Program-made: the position numbers and the translations under genes
Shown: one piece after another, positions 28,523 through 36,802 of the stretch
How positions within the stretch are numbered: position 1 is the first letter of the stretch
How the letters are laid out: the number at the start of each line of letters is the position of its first letter
The notes under the pieces: model-generated
Seen by the model: the letters and a program-made list of their open reading frames with translations, nothing else
Database searches by the model: none
What the model was told of the DNA's origin: nothing
Assembly: GCA_035555795.1 (NCBI GenBank)
Contig: DATMGE010000026.1
Coordinates: forward strand, 1-64,000
DNA length: 64,000 nucleotides
Source: RCIO01 sp035555795
Lineage (GTDB): Bacteria > Pseudomonadota > Alphaproteobacteria > Rhizobiales > Rhizobiaceae
Reading direction: 5' to 3'

Positions 28523-29030
28523 ACCGGAAACCGGCTATGATTTCCGGTCGGTGACGAAGCGCGACCTGCCGTTGCTGCGGCGCTGGCTGGAAGCGCCCCA
28601 TCTCGCCGAATGGTGGGGCGATCCCGACGATGCGCTGGCCGAGATCGCGCAGGCGATGGAAAGCGTCGAGACCGAACCGCTGATCGTGGAGCTGGACGGA
28701 CGGCCAATCGCCTATGCGCAGGTCTACGACCCGCATATGGAGGACGACCATCCCTATCAGGACCAGCCCTTCGGGACGCTGGGGCTGGACATCTCGATCG
28801 GCGACGCCGGCCTCCTGTCGAAGGGACATGGCAGCGCCATCATCGCAGCGCTCGGCCACCAGCTCTTCGCCGAGGGCGCGCCGCGGCTCGTCATCGACCC
28901 CGATCCGTCCAACCTGCGGGCGATCCGCGCCTATGAAAAGGCCGGCTTCCGCCATTTCGACACGCGAACCACCATTTATGGTCCGGCCCACATGATGGCG
29001 CTGGACGCCCCCGAAGAGAACGCACCATGA
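28512..29030 (+). CDS. GNAT-family acetyltransferase (AAC(6')-like)
   Basis: A 172-residue GCN5-related acetyltransferase. SVTKRDLPLLRRWLEAPHLAEWWGDPDDALAEI at the N-terminus and YDPHMEDDHPYQDQPFGTLGLDISIGD resemble aminoglycoside 6'-N-acetyltransferases and siderophore-type acetyltransferases; LLSKGHGSAIIAALGHQLF is the acetyl-CoA loop (motif A), and DPSNLRAIRAYEKAGFRH is motif B. The substrate is unknown and drug resistance should not be assumed. It sits between hslV and hslU, overlapping both (11 and 4 bp), so it is made together with the protease. Confidence 0.85.
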   Translation: MPLEPETGYDFRSVTKRDLPLLRRWLEAPHLAEWWGDPDDALAEIAQAMESVETEPLIVELDGRPIAYAQVYDPHMEDDHPYQDQPFGTLGLDISIGDAGLLSKGHGSAIIAALGHQLFAEGAPRLVIDPDPSNLRAIRAYEKAGFRHFDTRTTIYGPAHMMALDAPEENAP

Positions 29031-30334
29031 GCACCTATTTCCCCCGCGAGATCGTTTCCGAACTCGACCGCTACATCATCGGCCAGAAGGACGCCAAGCG
29101 CGCCGTGGCCATCGCGCTGCGCAACCGCTGGCGCCGCCAGCAACTGGAAGGCCAGATGCGCGAGGAGGTAATGCCGAAGAACATCCTGATGATCGGCCCC
29201 ACCGGCGTCGGCAAGACCGAGATTTCCCGCCGGCTGGCCAAGCTCGCCGGCGCGCCCTTCATCAAGGTCGAAGCGACGAAATTCACCGAGGTCGGCTATG
29301 TCGGCCGCGATGTCGAGCAGATCGTGCGCGATCTGGTCGAGGCGGCCATCGTGCTGGTCAAGGAGAAGATGCGCGAGGACGTGAAGGCGCGCGCCCATCT
29401 CAACGCCGAGGAGCGCGTGCTGGAAGCGCTGGTGGGCAAGACGGCCAGCCCGGCGACGCGCGATTCCTTCCGCAAGAAGCTGCGTGATGGCGAGATGGAC
29501 GACAAAGAGATCGAGATCGAGGTCGCCGACACGGGCGGCGGCATGCCGAGCTTCGAGATACCCGGCATGCCGGGCGCCAATGTCGGCGTGCTCAATCTGA
29601 GCGACATGATGCAGAAGGCGATGGGTGGCAAGCGCACCAAGATGCGCAAGACGACCGTGCGCGATTCCTACGCCATGCTGATCGAGGACGAATCCGACAA
29701 GCTGCTCGACCAGGAGGAGGTGGTGCGCCGCGCGCTGTCCAGCGCCGAGAATGACGGCATCGTCTTCCTCGACGAGATCGACAAGATCGCTGCGCGCAGC
29801 GACATTTCCGGCGGTCCCTCGCGCGAGGGCGTGCAGCGCGACCTGCTGCCGCTGGTCGAGGGCACGACCGTGGCGACGAAATACGGGCCGGTGAAGACCG
29901 ACCACATCCTGTTCATCGCCTCGGGCGCATTCCATGTCGCCAAGCCGTCCGACCTGCTGCCCGAGTTGCAGGGCCGCCTGCCGATCCGCGTCGAGCTGCG
30001 CGCGCTGGAGAAGAATGATTTCGTGCGCATCCTGACGGAAACGGAAGCGAGCCTCATCAAGCAGTATATCGCGCTGATGAAGACGGAAGGGGTGACGCTC
30101 AGCTTCAGCGACGATGCCATCGACCAGCTGGCGCAGATCGCCGTCGATCTCAATGCGTCGGTCGAGAATATCGGCGCGCGGCGGCTGCAGACGGTCATGG
30201 AGCGCGTGCTGGACGACATCTCCTTCCATGCGCCCGATCGCGGCGGCACCGAGATCGTCATCGATGCCGAATATGTGAAGAAGAATGTCGGCGACCTGGC
30301 GCGGAACACAGATTTGTCGCGATTCATCCTCTAA
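29027..30334 (+). CDS. hslU: HslU (ClpY) ATPase subunit
   Basis: A 435-residue AAA+ unfoldase partner of HslV. Start FPREIVSELDRYIIGQKDAKRAVAIALRNRWRR, Walker A GPTGVGKTE (about residues 57-65), pore loop VGYVGRDVE (GYVG), Walker B GIVFLDEIDKIA, sensor and box VII motifs GRLPIRVEL and GARRLQTVMERV, and the C-terminal DLSRFIL that docks into HslV. The I domain spans roughly 110-230. ATGA overlap with the GNAT gene couples translation. Confidence 0.97.
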   Translation: MSTYFPREIVSELDRYIIGQKDAKRAVAIALRNRWRRQQLEGQMREEVMPKNILMIGPTGVGKTEISRRLAKLAGAPFIKVEATKFTEVGYVGRDVEQIVRDLVEAAIVLVKEKMREDVKARAHLNAEERVLEALVGKTASPATRDSFRKKLRDGEMDDKEIEIEVADTGGGMPSFEIPGMPGANVGVLNLSDMMQKAMGGKRTKMRKTTVRDSYAMLIEDESDKLLDQEEVVRRALSSAENDGIVFLDEIDKIAARSDISGGPSREGVQRDLLPLVEGTTVATKYGPVKTDHILFIASGAFHVAKPSDLLPELQGRLPIRVELRALEKNDFVRILTETEASLIKQYIALMKTEGVTLSFSDDAIDQLAQIAVDLNASVENIGARRLQTVMERVLDDISFHAPDRGGTEIVIDAEYVKKNVGDLARNTDLSRFIL

Positions 30335-30340
30335 TGCTCC

Positions 30341-30372
30341 GATCCGGGCCGTCGCGAAAGCACGGCCCGGAT
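30341..30372 (+). terminator. Perfect 12-bp stem-loop after hslU
   Basis: GATCCGGGCCGT and ACGGCCCGGATC enclose an 8-nt loop, starting 7 bases past the hslU stop. There is no T tract after it, so it may be a 3' stability element or a weak terminator. Confidence 0.6.
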
Positions 30373-30433
30373 CGACAAGCCCGGCTCAGACGGGTAGTTG
30401 ACGATTCGGAAGGGGCGTCAGGACAGGACACGC

Positions 30434-31396
30434 ATGGCGAAGCGGGCAGCCATACTCTCCATCATGATCGTGGCTACGCTTCTCGCCTGGCCCGCCGCGG
30501 CCATAACCAAGGTTCCACCCGGCAATCGCAGCGCCGAACAGCCATCCGTTCCCTCCGGATCGGCAAACCGCACGCGTGCCAATGCAACGACCTACGAAGC
30601 CAAGTACCGTCGCGTCTATGCGCTGTTGCGGAACGATCCGCAGTTGCTTGCCAAGATCAAGGCGGTGTCGGCGCAGTATGGCATCGATCCGATGCATGTG
30701 ATCGGCGCCATCGTCGGCGAGCACACCTATAATGTCGACGTCTACGACCGCCTGCAGACCTATTACGTCAAGGCCGTCGCCTACCTCTCCAGCGGCCTCT
30801 CCTTCAGCCATAATGGCGAATCGATCGCGCAATTCGTGCGCCGGCCCCAGATGGAGGGCTGCGACAAGCTCTCCGACAGCTATGAAATCTGGTCCTGCCG
30901 CGAGCGTATCTGGAATGCGGTGTTCCGCGGCAAGACGGTCGATGGCGCGGCGTTTCCGAACGACCGCTTCGGCGCGGTTTTCTTCCAGCCCTTCTATGCC
31001 GGCCAGACCTTCGGCATCGGCCAGCTCAACCCCCTGACGGCCTTGCAGATGAGCGATCTGGTCAATCGCATATCGGGCTATCCGAAACTTTCCGAGGAGC
31101 AGCCGGCGCAGATCTACAAGACGATCATGGATCCGGACCTGACGCTCGCTTATGTAGCGGCCACGCTGAAGACTGCCATCGACGCCTACCGCAGCATTGC
31201 CGGCTTCGACATTTCGGGGAATCCGGGCGTCACCTCAACGCTCTACAATGTCGGCAATCCAGAAGAGCGCGCGCGGGCGCTGCGCGCCGAAAACCGCCGC
31301 CGCGCCGCCGCCGGCGAAGCGCCGCGCCTGCCACAGGAAAATTACTATGGCTGGCTCGTCAACGACCGGCTGGATGAGTTGCGCAAGCTTCTTTGA
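30434..31396 (+). CDS. DUF1402 exported protein
   Basis: A 320-residue protein of the DUF1402 family. An N-terminal signal peptide (about residues 1-23, KRAAILSIMIVATLLAWPAAA) predicts export. The conserved region includes YGIDPMHVIGAIVGEHTYNVDVYDRLQTYYVKA and GQTFGIGQLNPLTALQMSDLV, which read like a lysozyme-like/transglycosylase fold (Glu in GEH, then GIGQLNP), so a peptidoglycan role is possible, but I only infer it. It follows hslU by 99 bp on the same strand, as in many Rhizobiales. Confidence 0.82.
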   Translation: MAKRAAILSIMIVATLLAWPAAAITKVPPGNRSAEQPSVPSGSANRTRANATTYEAKYRRVYALLRNDPQLLAKIKAVSAQYGIDPMHVIGAIVGEHTYNVDVYDRLQTYYVKAVAYLSSGLSFSHNGESIAQFVRRPQMEGCDKLSDSYEIWSCRERIWNAVFRGKTVDGAAFPNDRFGAVFFQPFYAGQTFGIGQLNPLTALQMSDLVNRISGYPKLSEEQPAQIYKTIMDPDLTLAYVAATLKTAIDAYRSIAGFDISGNPGVTSTLYNVGNPEERARALRAENRRRAAAGEAPRLPQENYYGWLVNDRLDELRKLL

Positions 31397-31408
31397 GATT
31401 GCCGCCCG

Positions 31409-31786
31409 TCAGCGCCCTGCCCTGCCGGCGTTGAGCCGCGCCGTCAGTTCCGCGTTCAGCGCTCCGATATCCTCGTCGGAAAGCCTGCCGAACACCTCGC
31501 CCAGCCGGTTTGCGAAAGCCGTCGCGGCGGGCGACAGGCCGGCCGTGTCGATCTTCACCTGCGGCTGCGAGCGCGCGGCGAGCCTTTCGAGCTCATCCGC
31601 CTCGTCCCAGATCACGTTGAAATAGCCGATGATCTTCTGGACGGTCGGCCAGGCTGGCCTTCCGCGACGGCCATGTTCGAGGGCCGAAAGATAGGCCGCG
31701 CTCACCCCGATCGCGGCGGCCATCTCCTTCTGGCTGACGCCGCGGGCCTCGCGCAATTCGCGCATGCGCACGCCGAAGGGCGTCAT
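31409..31786 (-). CDS. XRE-family helix-turn-helix regulator
   Basis: A 125-residue regulator. The N-terminal helix-turn-helix MRELREARGVSQKEMAAAIGVSAAYLSALEHGRRGRPAWPTVQKIIGYF is a classic XRE domain; the C-terminal half (WDEADELERLAARSQPQVKIDTAGLSPAATAFANRLGEVFGRLSDEDI) is conserved in alphaproteobacterial relatives of unknown ligand. The ATG overlaps the Smr gene stop by 4 bp, so it is the last gene of the tim44-mltA-smr run. The targets are unknown. Confidence 0.88.
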   Translation of the reverse strand: MTPFGVRMRELREARGVSQKEMAAAIGVSAAYLSALEHGRRGRPAWPTVQKIIGYFNVIWDEADELERLAARSQPQVKIDTAGLSPAATAFANRLGEVFGRLSDEDIGALNAELTARLNAGRAGR

Positions 31787-32322
31787 GGCCGATCCGTCTC
31801 CCGCCGCCGCAGCCGCACATAGAGCGCACCTTCCCCGCCATGGCGTCGCGCCGCGTCCTGATGCGCCGAGACGAGGCCTCGGAAGGCCGGCGTGCGCAGC
31901 CAGTCCGGGACGGCGCGGCGGAGCACGCCCTCGCTTCCCATGGACGAACCCTTGCCGGTGATGACCAGCACATGCCGCAGACCGCCGGCATGGGCGCGAT
32001 GTAGGAAGGACAGAAGCAGCGAATGGGCCTGCAACTGCGTCAGGCCGTGCAGGTCCACCCGCGCCTCGAGCGGCAGGCGTCCCTTTGCGAGCTTGCCGTG
32101 GGTGGTTCGGTCGATCGTGCCAGCGCCGGCAACCGGCGGCGCCTTTCTGCGCGGCGCTGGCGGCTGGGGGCTCGCCTCCTCGCGCGCGTCGAGCGCCGCT
32201 GCATCGGCAGCTGGAATTTCGGGCATCGCCGTGCGCCCCTTCAGCGGCGTCACCGAACGCGCGATCAGGTTCCACAGGACCCGGTCTTCCTCCCTGAGCG
32301 GTGGGTTGGGGCGTGCGCTCAC
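31783..32322 (-). CDS. Smr-domain protein
   Basis: A 179-residue protein with a C-terminal Smr (small MutS-related) domain: DLHGLTQLQAHSLLLSFLHRAHAGGLRHVLVITGKG (residues ~90-126) and AHQDAARRHGGEGALYVRLRR. Smr domains bind or nick nucleic acids, and some act on ribosome-stalled mRNA. The N-terminal ~80 residues are Pro/Ala-rich and likely flexible. It overlaps mltA upstream and the XRE gene downstream by 4 bp each. The linkage mltA-smr-xre is typical of Rhizobiales. Confidence 0.88.
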   Translation of the reverse strand: MSARPNPPLREEDRVLWNLIARSVTPLKGRTAMPEIPAADAAALDAREEASPQPPAPRRKAPPVAGAGTIDRTTHGKLAKGRLPLEARVDLHGLTQLQAHSLLLSFLHRAHAGGLRHVLVITGKGSSMGSEGVLRRAVPDWLRTPAFRGLVSAHQDAARRHGGEGALYVRLRRRETDRP

Positions 32323-33413
32323 CGGGCACCTCCCGGCACGAAACCCGCCGGCAGAAGCACCGTGAAGCGTGCGGGATGCCGGATCACGCCGGCGATCTCG
32401 CCCGCAGCCGCACCCGATCCGGTGAAGAGATCGCCGCGCGCGGCACCGATGATCGCCGAACCCGTATCCTGCGCGATCATCAGGCGGTGGAACGGCTTTT
32501 CATCGATGGCGCGAAGCGTCGGCGCATCGACGAAAAAGGGCGTTGCGAAAGTATGGACCAGACGGTCCACCGCCATGGAGCGGCCGGACGTCAGCGGCAC
32601 CTTGGCGGCGGCGATGGGGCCGAGTTCCACGTCCTCGACCGGCGCATCGCGGAAGAAGATGAAGGAGCGGTTGCGCCACAGAATGTCGTCAAGCCGGTGC
32701 GGATTGGCGGCGAGCCAGGCGCGGATCGACTGCATGGTCACATCCGCCAGCGGGATCTCGCCGAGATCGGCCAGCACGCGGCCGATGCCGGTGAAGGGAT
32801 GGCCGCTCTTGGCCGCATAAGAGATGCGCCGGACGGTTCCGTCGGGCATGACCAGCCGCGCCGCGCCCTGCACATGGATGAAGAACAGGTCGACGCGGTC
32901 GGCAAGCCAGGCGATTTCGAGATCCTGCCGCCGCAGCGCACCGCTTTCGATCTCCCGCCGGTCCCAATAGGGAACGAGCCCGCCTTTGACTTCCCGCGCA
33001 AAGGCAAAGGACGGATCGAGCGTGGCCGGCCTGGTCGCGTCGTCGATATCGACGAGATCGTCCGGCCGCCGATAGACGGGAAAGCGGAAGCGATCGGTGC
33101 GAACCGGCGACGCCTCGGCCTCGGGCTCGTAGAAGCCGGTCACGAGACCTTCGCCGACAAGCTCCCAGGGCTGGAAATGGCGTTCGAAGAAGCCCCGCGC
33201 CGTAGAGTCATCCTCGACGGACAATGCCCGCGCGGCGGCGAATGCCGATTCCAGATGCACAGCGGTGACACCCAGCGCGCCCGTCCGGTAGGGTTTCTGC
33301 AACGCATGCTGCGCGGAGCGGCGAAAGGCGGAAAGAGCCCCGGCCTGCCGGTCCAGCGGCCAGCCGGGAAGGTCTGCGAAAGTTCGTGGCAGAAGGCGCG
33401 GAGACGACTGCAT
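32319..33413 (-). CDS. mltA: MltA-type membrane-bound lytic murein transglycosylase
   Basis: A 364-residue lytic transglycosylase. GLVTGFYEPEAEAS, FFIHVQGAARLVMPDGTVRRISYAAKSGHPFTGIGRVL and the 3D domain with LMIAQDTGSAIIGAARGDLFTGSGAAAGEIAG, including the catalytic Asp, mark the family. It cleaves MurNAc-GlcNAc with formation of 1,6-anhydro ends, the substrate source for the muramate recycling genes near 8 kb. The ATG follows GGGAG, and an in-frame stop (the Tim44 gene's own) lies just upstream, so no longer N-terminus exists. I see no signal peptide or lipobox. Confidence 0.92.
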   Translation of the reverse strand: MQSSPRLLPRTFADLPGWPLDRQAGALSAFRRSAQHALQKPYRTGALGVTAVHLESAFAAARALSVEDDSTARGFFERHFQPWELVGEGLVTGFYEPEAEASPVRTDRFRFPVYRRPDDLVDIDDATRPATLDPSFAFAREVKGGLVPYWDRREIESGALRRQDLEIAWLADRVDLFFIHVQGAARLVMPDGTVRRISYAAKSGHPFTGIGRVLADLGEIPLADVTMQSIRAWLAANPHRLDDILWRNRSFIFFRDAPVEDVELGPIAAAKVPLTSGRSMAVDRLVHTFATPFFVDAPTLRAIDEKPFHRLMIAQDTGSAIIGAARGDLFTGSGAAAGEIAGVIRHPARFTVLLPAGFVPGGAR

Positions 33414-33434
33414 GAAGCGCTCCCGCGCCGGTTC

Positions 33435-34133
33435 TCAATCTTCGGCTTCGGTGGCGGCCAGCTTCCAGTTGGGATCCTTCGACCGGCTGTCGCGCGCGAA
33501 GGTCCAGACATCCCTCACCTCCGCAACCGTTTCCGGATCGCCATCGATGACGGCGCCGCTCTTGTCGAGCGTCGCCGAGATCAGCTCGGAAACGAAGCGC
33601 AGGGTGATATGCGCCTCCGTGCCCTTCATCTCGGCGCCGACGATCTCGGCCTTGTCGATGCCGACGAAGGAGGACTGGATCTTTTCCGACCGCTGCTCAC
33701 GGTCCGAAATCGCCGCCACGAAGCCGTCATAGACCTCGCGCGACAACAGGTTCTTCAGCGTCCGGCGGTCGCCGTCTGCGAAGGCCGTCACGATCATCTC
33801 ATAGGCCATCCTGGCGCCGTCGACGAAGGTCTTCGGCTCGAAGCCCGGATCGACATCCCTGATGGCGCGCAGGCCCTTATTCACCTCGCCGCCGGCGGGC
33901 GCGACCGCATCGATCGCGGCATATTTGTCCGCTTCCGGCTCGGACTTGCGGCGTGGCAGTGCGACGACATTCTCCGGCGCGTTCTCGCCTTCCACCTGCT
34001 CCCGCGGGCGGGTGTAGGGGTCGAAGGGCGGCCGCTCATTGCCGGTGCGTCGGCCCAGCACATTGCGCAGCTGGAAGAAGATCACCACCGCTGCAACCAT
34101 GAAGAAGATCGTGCCGAAGTCGAAAAATTCCAT
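33435..34133 (-). CDS. Tim44-domain inner-membrane protein
   Basis: A 232-residue protein with an N-terminal membrane anchor (FGTIFFMVAAVVIFFQLRNVLG), a charged linker and a C-terminal Tim44/TimA domain (DPGFEPKTFVDGARMAYEMIVTAFADGDRRTLKNLLSREVYDGFVAAISDRE and VRDVWTFARDSRSKDPNWKLAATE). Mitochondrial Tim44 tethers Hsp70 to the import channel; bacterial homologues of this sort are anchored in the inner membrane and their role is not settled. It starts the mltA-smr-xre run and is divergent from fxsA-secB, an export-related neighbour. Confidence 0.9.
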   Translation of the reverse strand: MEFFDFGTIFFMVAAVVIFFQLRNVLGRRTGNERPPFDPYTRPREQVEGENAPENVVALPRRKSEPEADKYAAIDAVAPAGGEVNKGLRAIRDVDPGFEPKTFVDGARMAYEMIVTAFADGDRRTLKNLLSREVYDGFVAAISDREQRSEKIQSSFVGIDKAEIVGAEMKGTEAHITLRFVSELISATLDKSGAVIDGDPETVAEVRDVWTFARDSRSKDPNWKLAATEAED

Positions 34134-34313
34134 CTGAGTCCGCCAGTTTGACCGGTCGTTCCGACCACGACCGCATATCCGCAGAAAGGTCGGACGCGGA
34201 TTTCGCCCATACGGTGTATATAGACCGCGTGCCGGCGTCATTCAAATCGCCGGCTCAAATCCCTATGTGTGCCGAATGTGTGGCAACGCAAGCCCCGCCG
34301 TCAAACATCGTTC

Positions 34314-34796
34314 ATGGAACACCAACTTTTGAGACTCCTCGTCCCGCTTCTCATCCTCGCCTGGCCGCTCGCCGAGATCGCGGCCTTCGTCGCCGTCGGC
34401 AGCCATATCGGCGTCCTTGCCACCATCGCGCTCGTCATCGCCACAGCGATCGCCGGCGGCATGCTGATGCGCGTTCAGGGGCTTGGCGCGCTGCAGCGCA
34501 TCCAGGACATCACCCGGCGCGGCGACGTTCCCGGCCGCGAGCTGGTGCATGGCGTCATGATCCTGCTTGCAGGCCTGCTGCTTCTCCTGCCGGGTTTCCT
34601 GACCGATATTCTCGGCCTGCTGCTCTTCATTCCGCCGATCCGCGATGCGGTGTGGCGCATGCTGCGCAGCCGTATCCACATCGTGACGACGAATGCGAAT
34701 TTTCGCGGCGCTTCGCGCAATGGACGCACCATCGATCTGGACGAGGACGATTTCCGCCGCGATCCGCCCGATAGGGACCGCCTCGGCCCGCATTAG
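34314..34796 (+). CDS. fxsA: FxsA family membrane protein
   Basis: A 160-residue membrane protein with helices LLRLLVPLLILAWPLAEIAAF, IGVLATIALVIATAIAGGMLM and LVHGVMILLAGLLLLLPGFLTDILGLLLFIP. The PGFLTD-LGLLLFIPP segment is the FxsA hallmark. E. coli FxsA eases F-plasmid exclusion of phage T7; the general function is unclear. I chose ATG 34314 (MEHQLLRLL); an earlier in-frame ATG would put 15 polar residues in front of the first helix. It is followed by secB after 100 bp. Confidence 0.9.
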   Translation: MEHQLLRLLVPLLILAWPLAEIAAFVAVGSHIGVLATIALVIATAIAGGMLMRVQGLGALQRIQDITRRGDVPGRELVHGVMILLAGLLLLLPGFLTDILGLLLFIPPIRDAVWRMLRSRIHIVTTNANFRGASRNGRTIDLDEDDFRRDPPDRDRLGPH

Positions 34797-34896
34797 GCGT
34801 TCAATCGCGCAACTTGTCACGTTGGGGCGACCATGCTAGCCAACCGGCGATTTTCGTAACCGCCGGTCTTTCCGGCCGCAAAAGGGAACCGGCCAG

Positions 34897-35403
34897 ATGG
34901 CGAACACCCCGCAGGACTCGAACGGAAACGGCGCAGCCGCAGCTGCCGCCAATGGCCAGCAGGCGACGCTGAACATTCTCGCGCAATATCTGAAGGACAT
35001 GTCGTTCGAGAGCCCCGGAGCGCCGCTTTCGCTGCGCGGCCGGCAGGACCAGGCTCCGGCGATCAACATCAATGTCAATGTCAACGCCAATCCGATCGCC
35101 GACAAGGAATACGACGTCGCGCTCACGCTGAGCGCCAAGGCGCAATATGACAAGGACGTGCTCTTCAACGTCGAACTCGTCTATGGCGGCGTCTTCCGCA
35201 TCGACGGCTTCCCGCAGGAGCACATGCTGCCGATCCTGTTCGTCGAATGCCCGCGGCTGATCTTCCCCTTCGCCCGCCAGATCGTCGCCGAAGCGACCCG
35301 CAATGGCGGTTTCCCGCCCTTGCTCATCGATCCGATCGATTTCGGCCAGATGTTCCAGCAGCGCCTCGCCGAGGAACAGGCGAAGGCCGGCCAGGCCAGC
35401 TAA
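34897..35403 (+). CDS. secB: Protein-export chaperone SecB
   Basis: A 168-residue tetrameric chaperone that keeps preproteins unfolded and hands them to SecA. LNILAQYLKDMSFESPGAP, ININVNVNANPI, EYDVALTLSAKAQYDKDVLFNVELVYGGVFRIDGFPQEHMLPILFVECPRLIFPFARQIVAEATRNGGFPPLLIDPIDF is the SecB core. An Ala-rich N-terminal extension of ~20 residues is usual in Rhizobiales. A good terminator follows 10 bases after the stop. Confidence 0.96.
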   Translation: MANTPQDSNGNGAAAAAANGQQATLNILAQYLKDMSFESPGAPLSLRGRQDQAPAININVNVNANPIADKEYDVALTLSAKAQYDKDVLFNVELVYGGVFRIDGFPQEHMLPILFVECPRLIFPFARQIVAEATRNGGFPPLLIDPIDFGQMFQQRLAEEQAKAGQAS

Positions 35404-35413
35404 GCATTTGCAG

Positions 35414-35435
35414 CCAGGCGGAATCGCCTGGTTTT
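35414..35435 (+). terminator. Rho-independent terminator after secB
   Basis: CCAGGCG-GAAT-CGCCTGG followed by TTTT, 11 bases past the secB stop codon. Confidence 0.85.
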
Positions 35436-35447
35436 GCCATGGCAATT

Positions 35448-35484
35448 CCGGCGCATGAGGTTGGTTAACCAGCGCATGCGCCGG
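35448..35484 (-). terminator. Long palindrome abutting the dnaQ stop (likely dnaQ terminator)
   Basis: CCGGCGCATG and CATGCGCCGG are perfect 10-bp arms around a 17-bp centre that itself contains the 10-bp palindrome TGGTTAACCA (35462-35471). Its right edge touches the dnaQ stop codon. On the dnaQ transcript it forms a long hairpin; there is no T tract. The GTTAAC core could also bind a protein. Confidence 0.5.
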
Positions 35485-36195
35485 TCAGTTTCCGGTGGCC
35501 GCGCCTTCCAGCTTCTTCCAGACGGCACCCTCGCCCAGCCGGGCGACCATGCGCGCGTGCGCCTCGGCCTCGGCCGCGCTCAGGCGTGACGGCAGCGGCG
35601 CCGGCCGCTGGCCAATGGTGGTGATGGCGATCGACGGCCCGGTGACCGCGATCTGCGTATCCGCCTCCAGCACGAGCGCCGCCTGCTTGCCGCCGATCAG
35701 CTCGATATAGACCTCGGCCAGAAGTTCCGAATCGAGGAGCGCCCCGTGCTTGTCGCGGCGGCTATTGTCGATCCCATAGCGGCGGCACAAGGCATCGAGC
35801 GAATTCGGACCCATCGGATGCTTGCGGCGCGCGAGCATCAATGTGTCGACGATCCGGTCCTGCGCGATCGCCTCATGGCCGACGCGTGAAAACTCCGCAT
35901 TGATGAAATTGATGTCGAAAGTTGCGTTGTGGGCGACGAGCAGCGCCCCGTCGATGAATTCGCGGAAGCGATCCACCACCGCCGCGAAAAGCGGCTTGTC
36001 GGCGAGATCCGCATTGCTGATGCCGTGGACGGCGAGTGCCTCGGGGTGCACCTCGCGGCCTTCCGGATTGATATATTCGTGGAAATAGCGGCCGGTCGGG
36101 AAGCGGTTCACCAGTTCGATGCCGCCCAGTTCGATCACGCGGTCGAGGCGCGAATCGAGCCCGGTGGTTTCCGTATCGAAGACGATTTCCCGCAT
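35485..36195 (-). CDS. dnaQ: DNA polymerase III epsilon subunit (proofreading)
   Basis: A 236-residue DEDDh 3'-5' exonuclease of the replicative polymerase. Exo I IVFDTETTGLD, Exo II LLVAHNATFDINFINAE and Exo III HGALLDSELLAEVYIEL with the catalytic His-Asp are intact. The C-terminal tail is shorter and Pro-rich, and should bind DnaE. ATG 36195 (MREIVFDTETTG) gives the family start; a longer start adds 15 residues with no support. It lies 7 bases after the coaE stop in a run that begins next to the origin. Confidence 0.95.
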   Translation of the reverse strand: MREIVFDTETTGLDSRLDRVIELGGIELVNRFPTGRYFHEYINPEGREVHPEALAVHGISNADLADKPLFAAVVDRFREFIDGALLVAHNATFDINFINAEFSRVGHEAIAQDRIVDTLMLARRKHPMGPNSLDALCRRYGIDNSRRDKHGALLDSELLAEVYIELIGGKQAALVLEADTQIAVTGPSIAITTIGQRPAPLPSRLSAAEAEAHARMVARLGEGAVWKKLEGAATGN

Positions 36196-36202
36196 GCCTG
36201 CC

Positions 36203-36802
36203 TCAGGATTTGTTGCGCTCGCGCGCATTGAGCGTCGCAATCAGGTCGCGGACCTCGCGGCGCGCCGCCTCCATGCCCAGCCCCGTATCGATGATGAAGT
36301 CGGCATTTCGCCGCTTCTCCCGATCATTGACCTGATTCGCCAGGATCGCGGCAAATTTTTCCTCCGTCATGCCGGGTCGCGCCATGACGCGCTCGCGCTG
36401 CACCTGCGCCGATGCGGTGACGACGAGAATTGCGTCCACCCTATCGGCGCCGCCGGTTTCGAACAGAAGCGGTATGTCGAGCACGATGAGCGGCGTTCCA
36501 CGCGCGCGTTGAGTTTCGACGAATTTCGCCTGATCGGCCCTGACGAGCGGATGGATGATCTCGCCCAGCCGCCGCAGCGCTTCCGAATCACCCAGCACCG
36601 CACGAGACAGTTTCGAGCGGTCGACCGTTCCGTTCACGACCGTACCGGGGAATTCCGCCTCGACGAGACGCGCCGCCGGCGAGGAATAGAGACGATGCAC
36701 GGCCTCGTCCGAATCATGGACCGGCACGCCTTCCTCGGCGAACATGCGTGCGGTGGTGGATTTTCCCATTCCGATCGAGCCGGTCAGCCCCAAGACGATC
36801 AA
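36203..36802 (-). CDS. coaE: Dephospho-CoA kinase
   Basis: A 199-residue P-loop kinase for the last step of CoA synthesis. Walker A is in IVLGLTGSIGMGKSTTARMF; HDSDEAVHRLY, HPLVRADQ and LDIPLLFETGG are the CoaE motifs. No ATG fits. TTG at 36800-36802 has GGAGG seven bases upstream and overlaps the aroE stop (TTGA), which fixes the start. Together with coaA (23.8 kb), two CoA-pathway enzymes are encoded in the window. Confidence 0.95.
   Translation of the reverse strand: MIVLGLTGSIGMGKSTTARMFAEEGVPVHDSDEAVHRLYSSPAARLVEAEFPGTVVNGTVDRSKLSRAVLGDSEALRRLGEIIHPLVRADQAKFVETQRARGTPLIVLDIPLLFETGGADRVDAILVVTASAQVQRERVMARPGMTEEKFAAILANQVNDREKRRNADFIIDTGLGMEAARREVRDLIATLNARERNKS

Noticed and set aside
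28512..29030. Aminoglycoside resistance gene
   Set aside because: The AAC(6')-like GNAT is embedded in the hslVU unit with normal composition; family resemblance alone does not support drug resistance.
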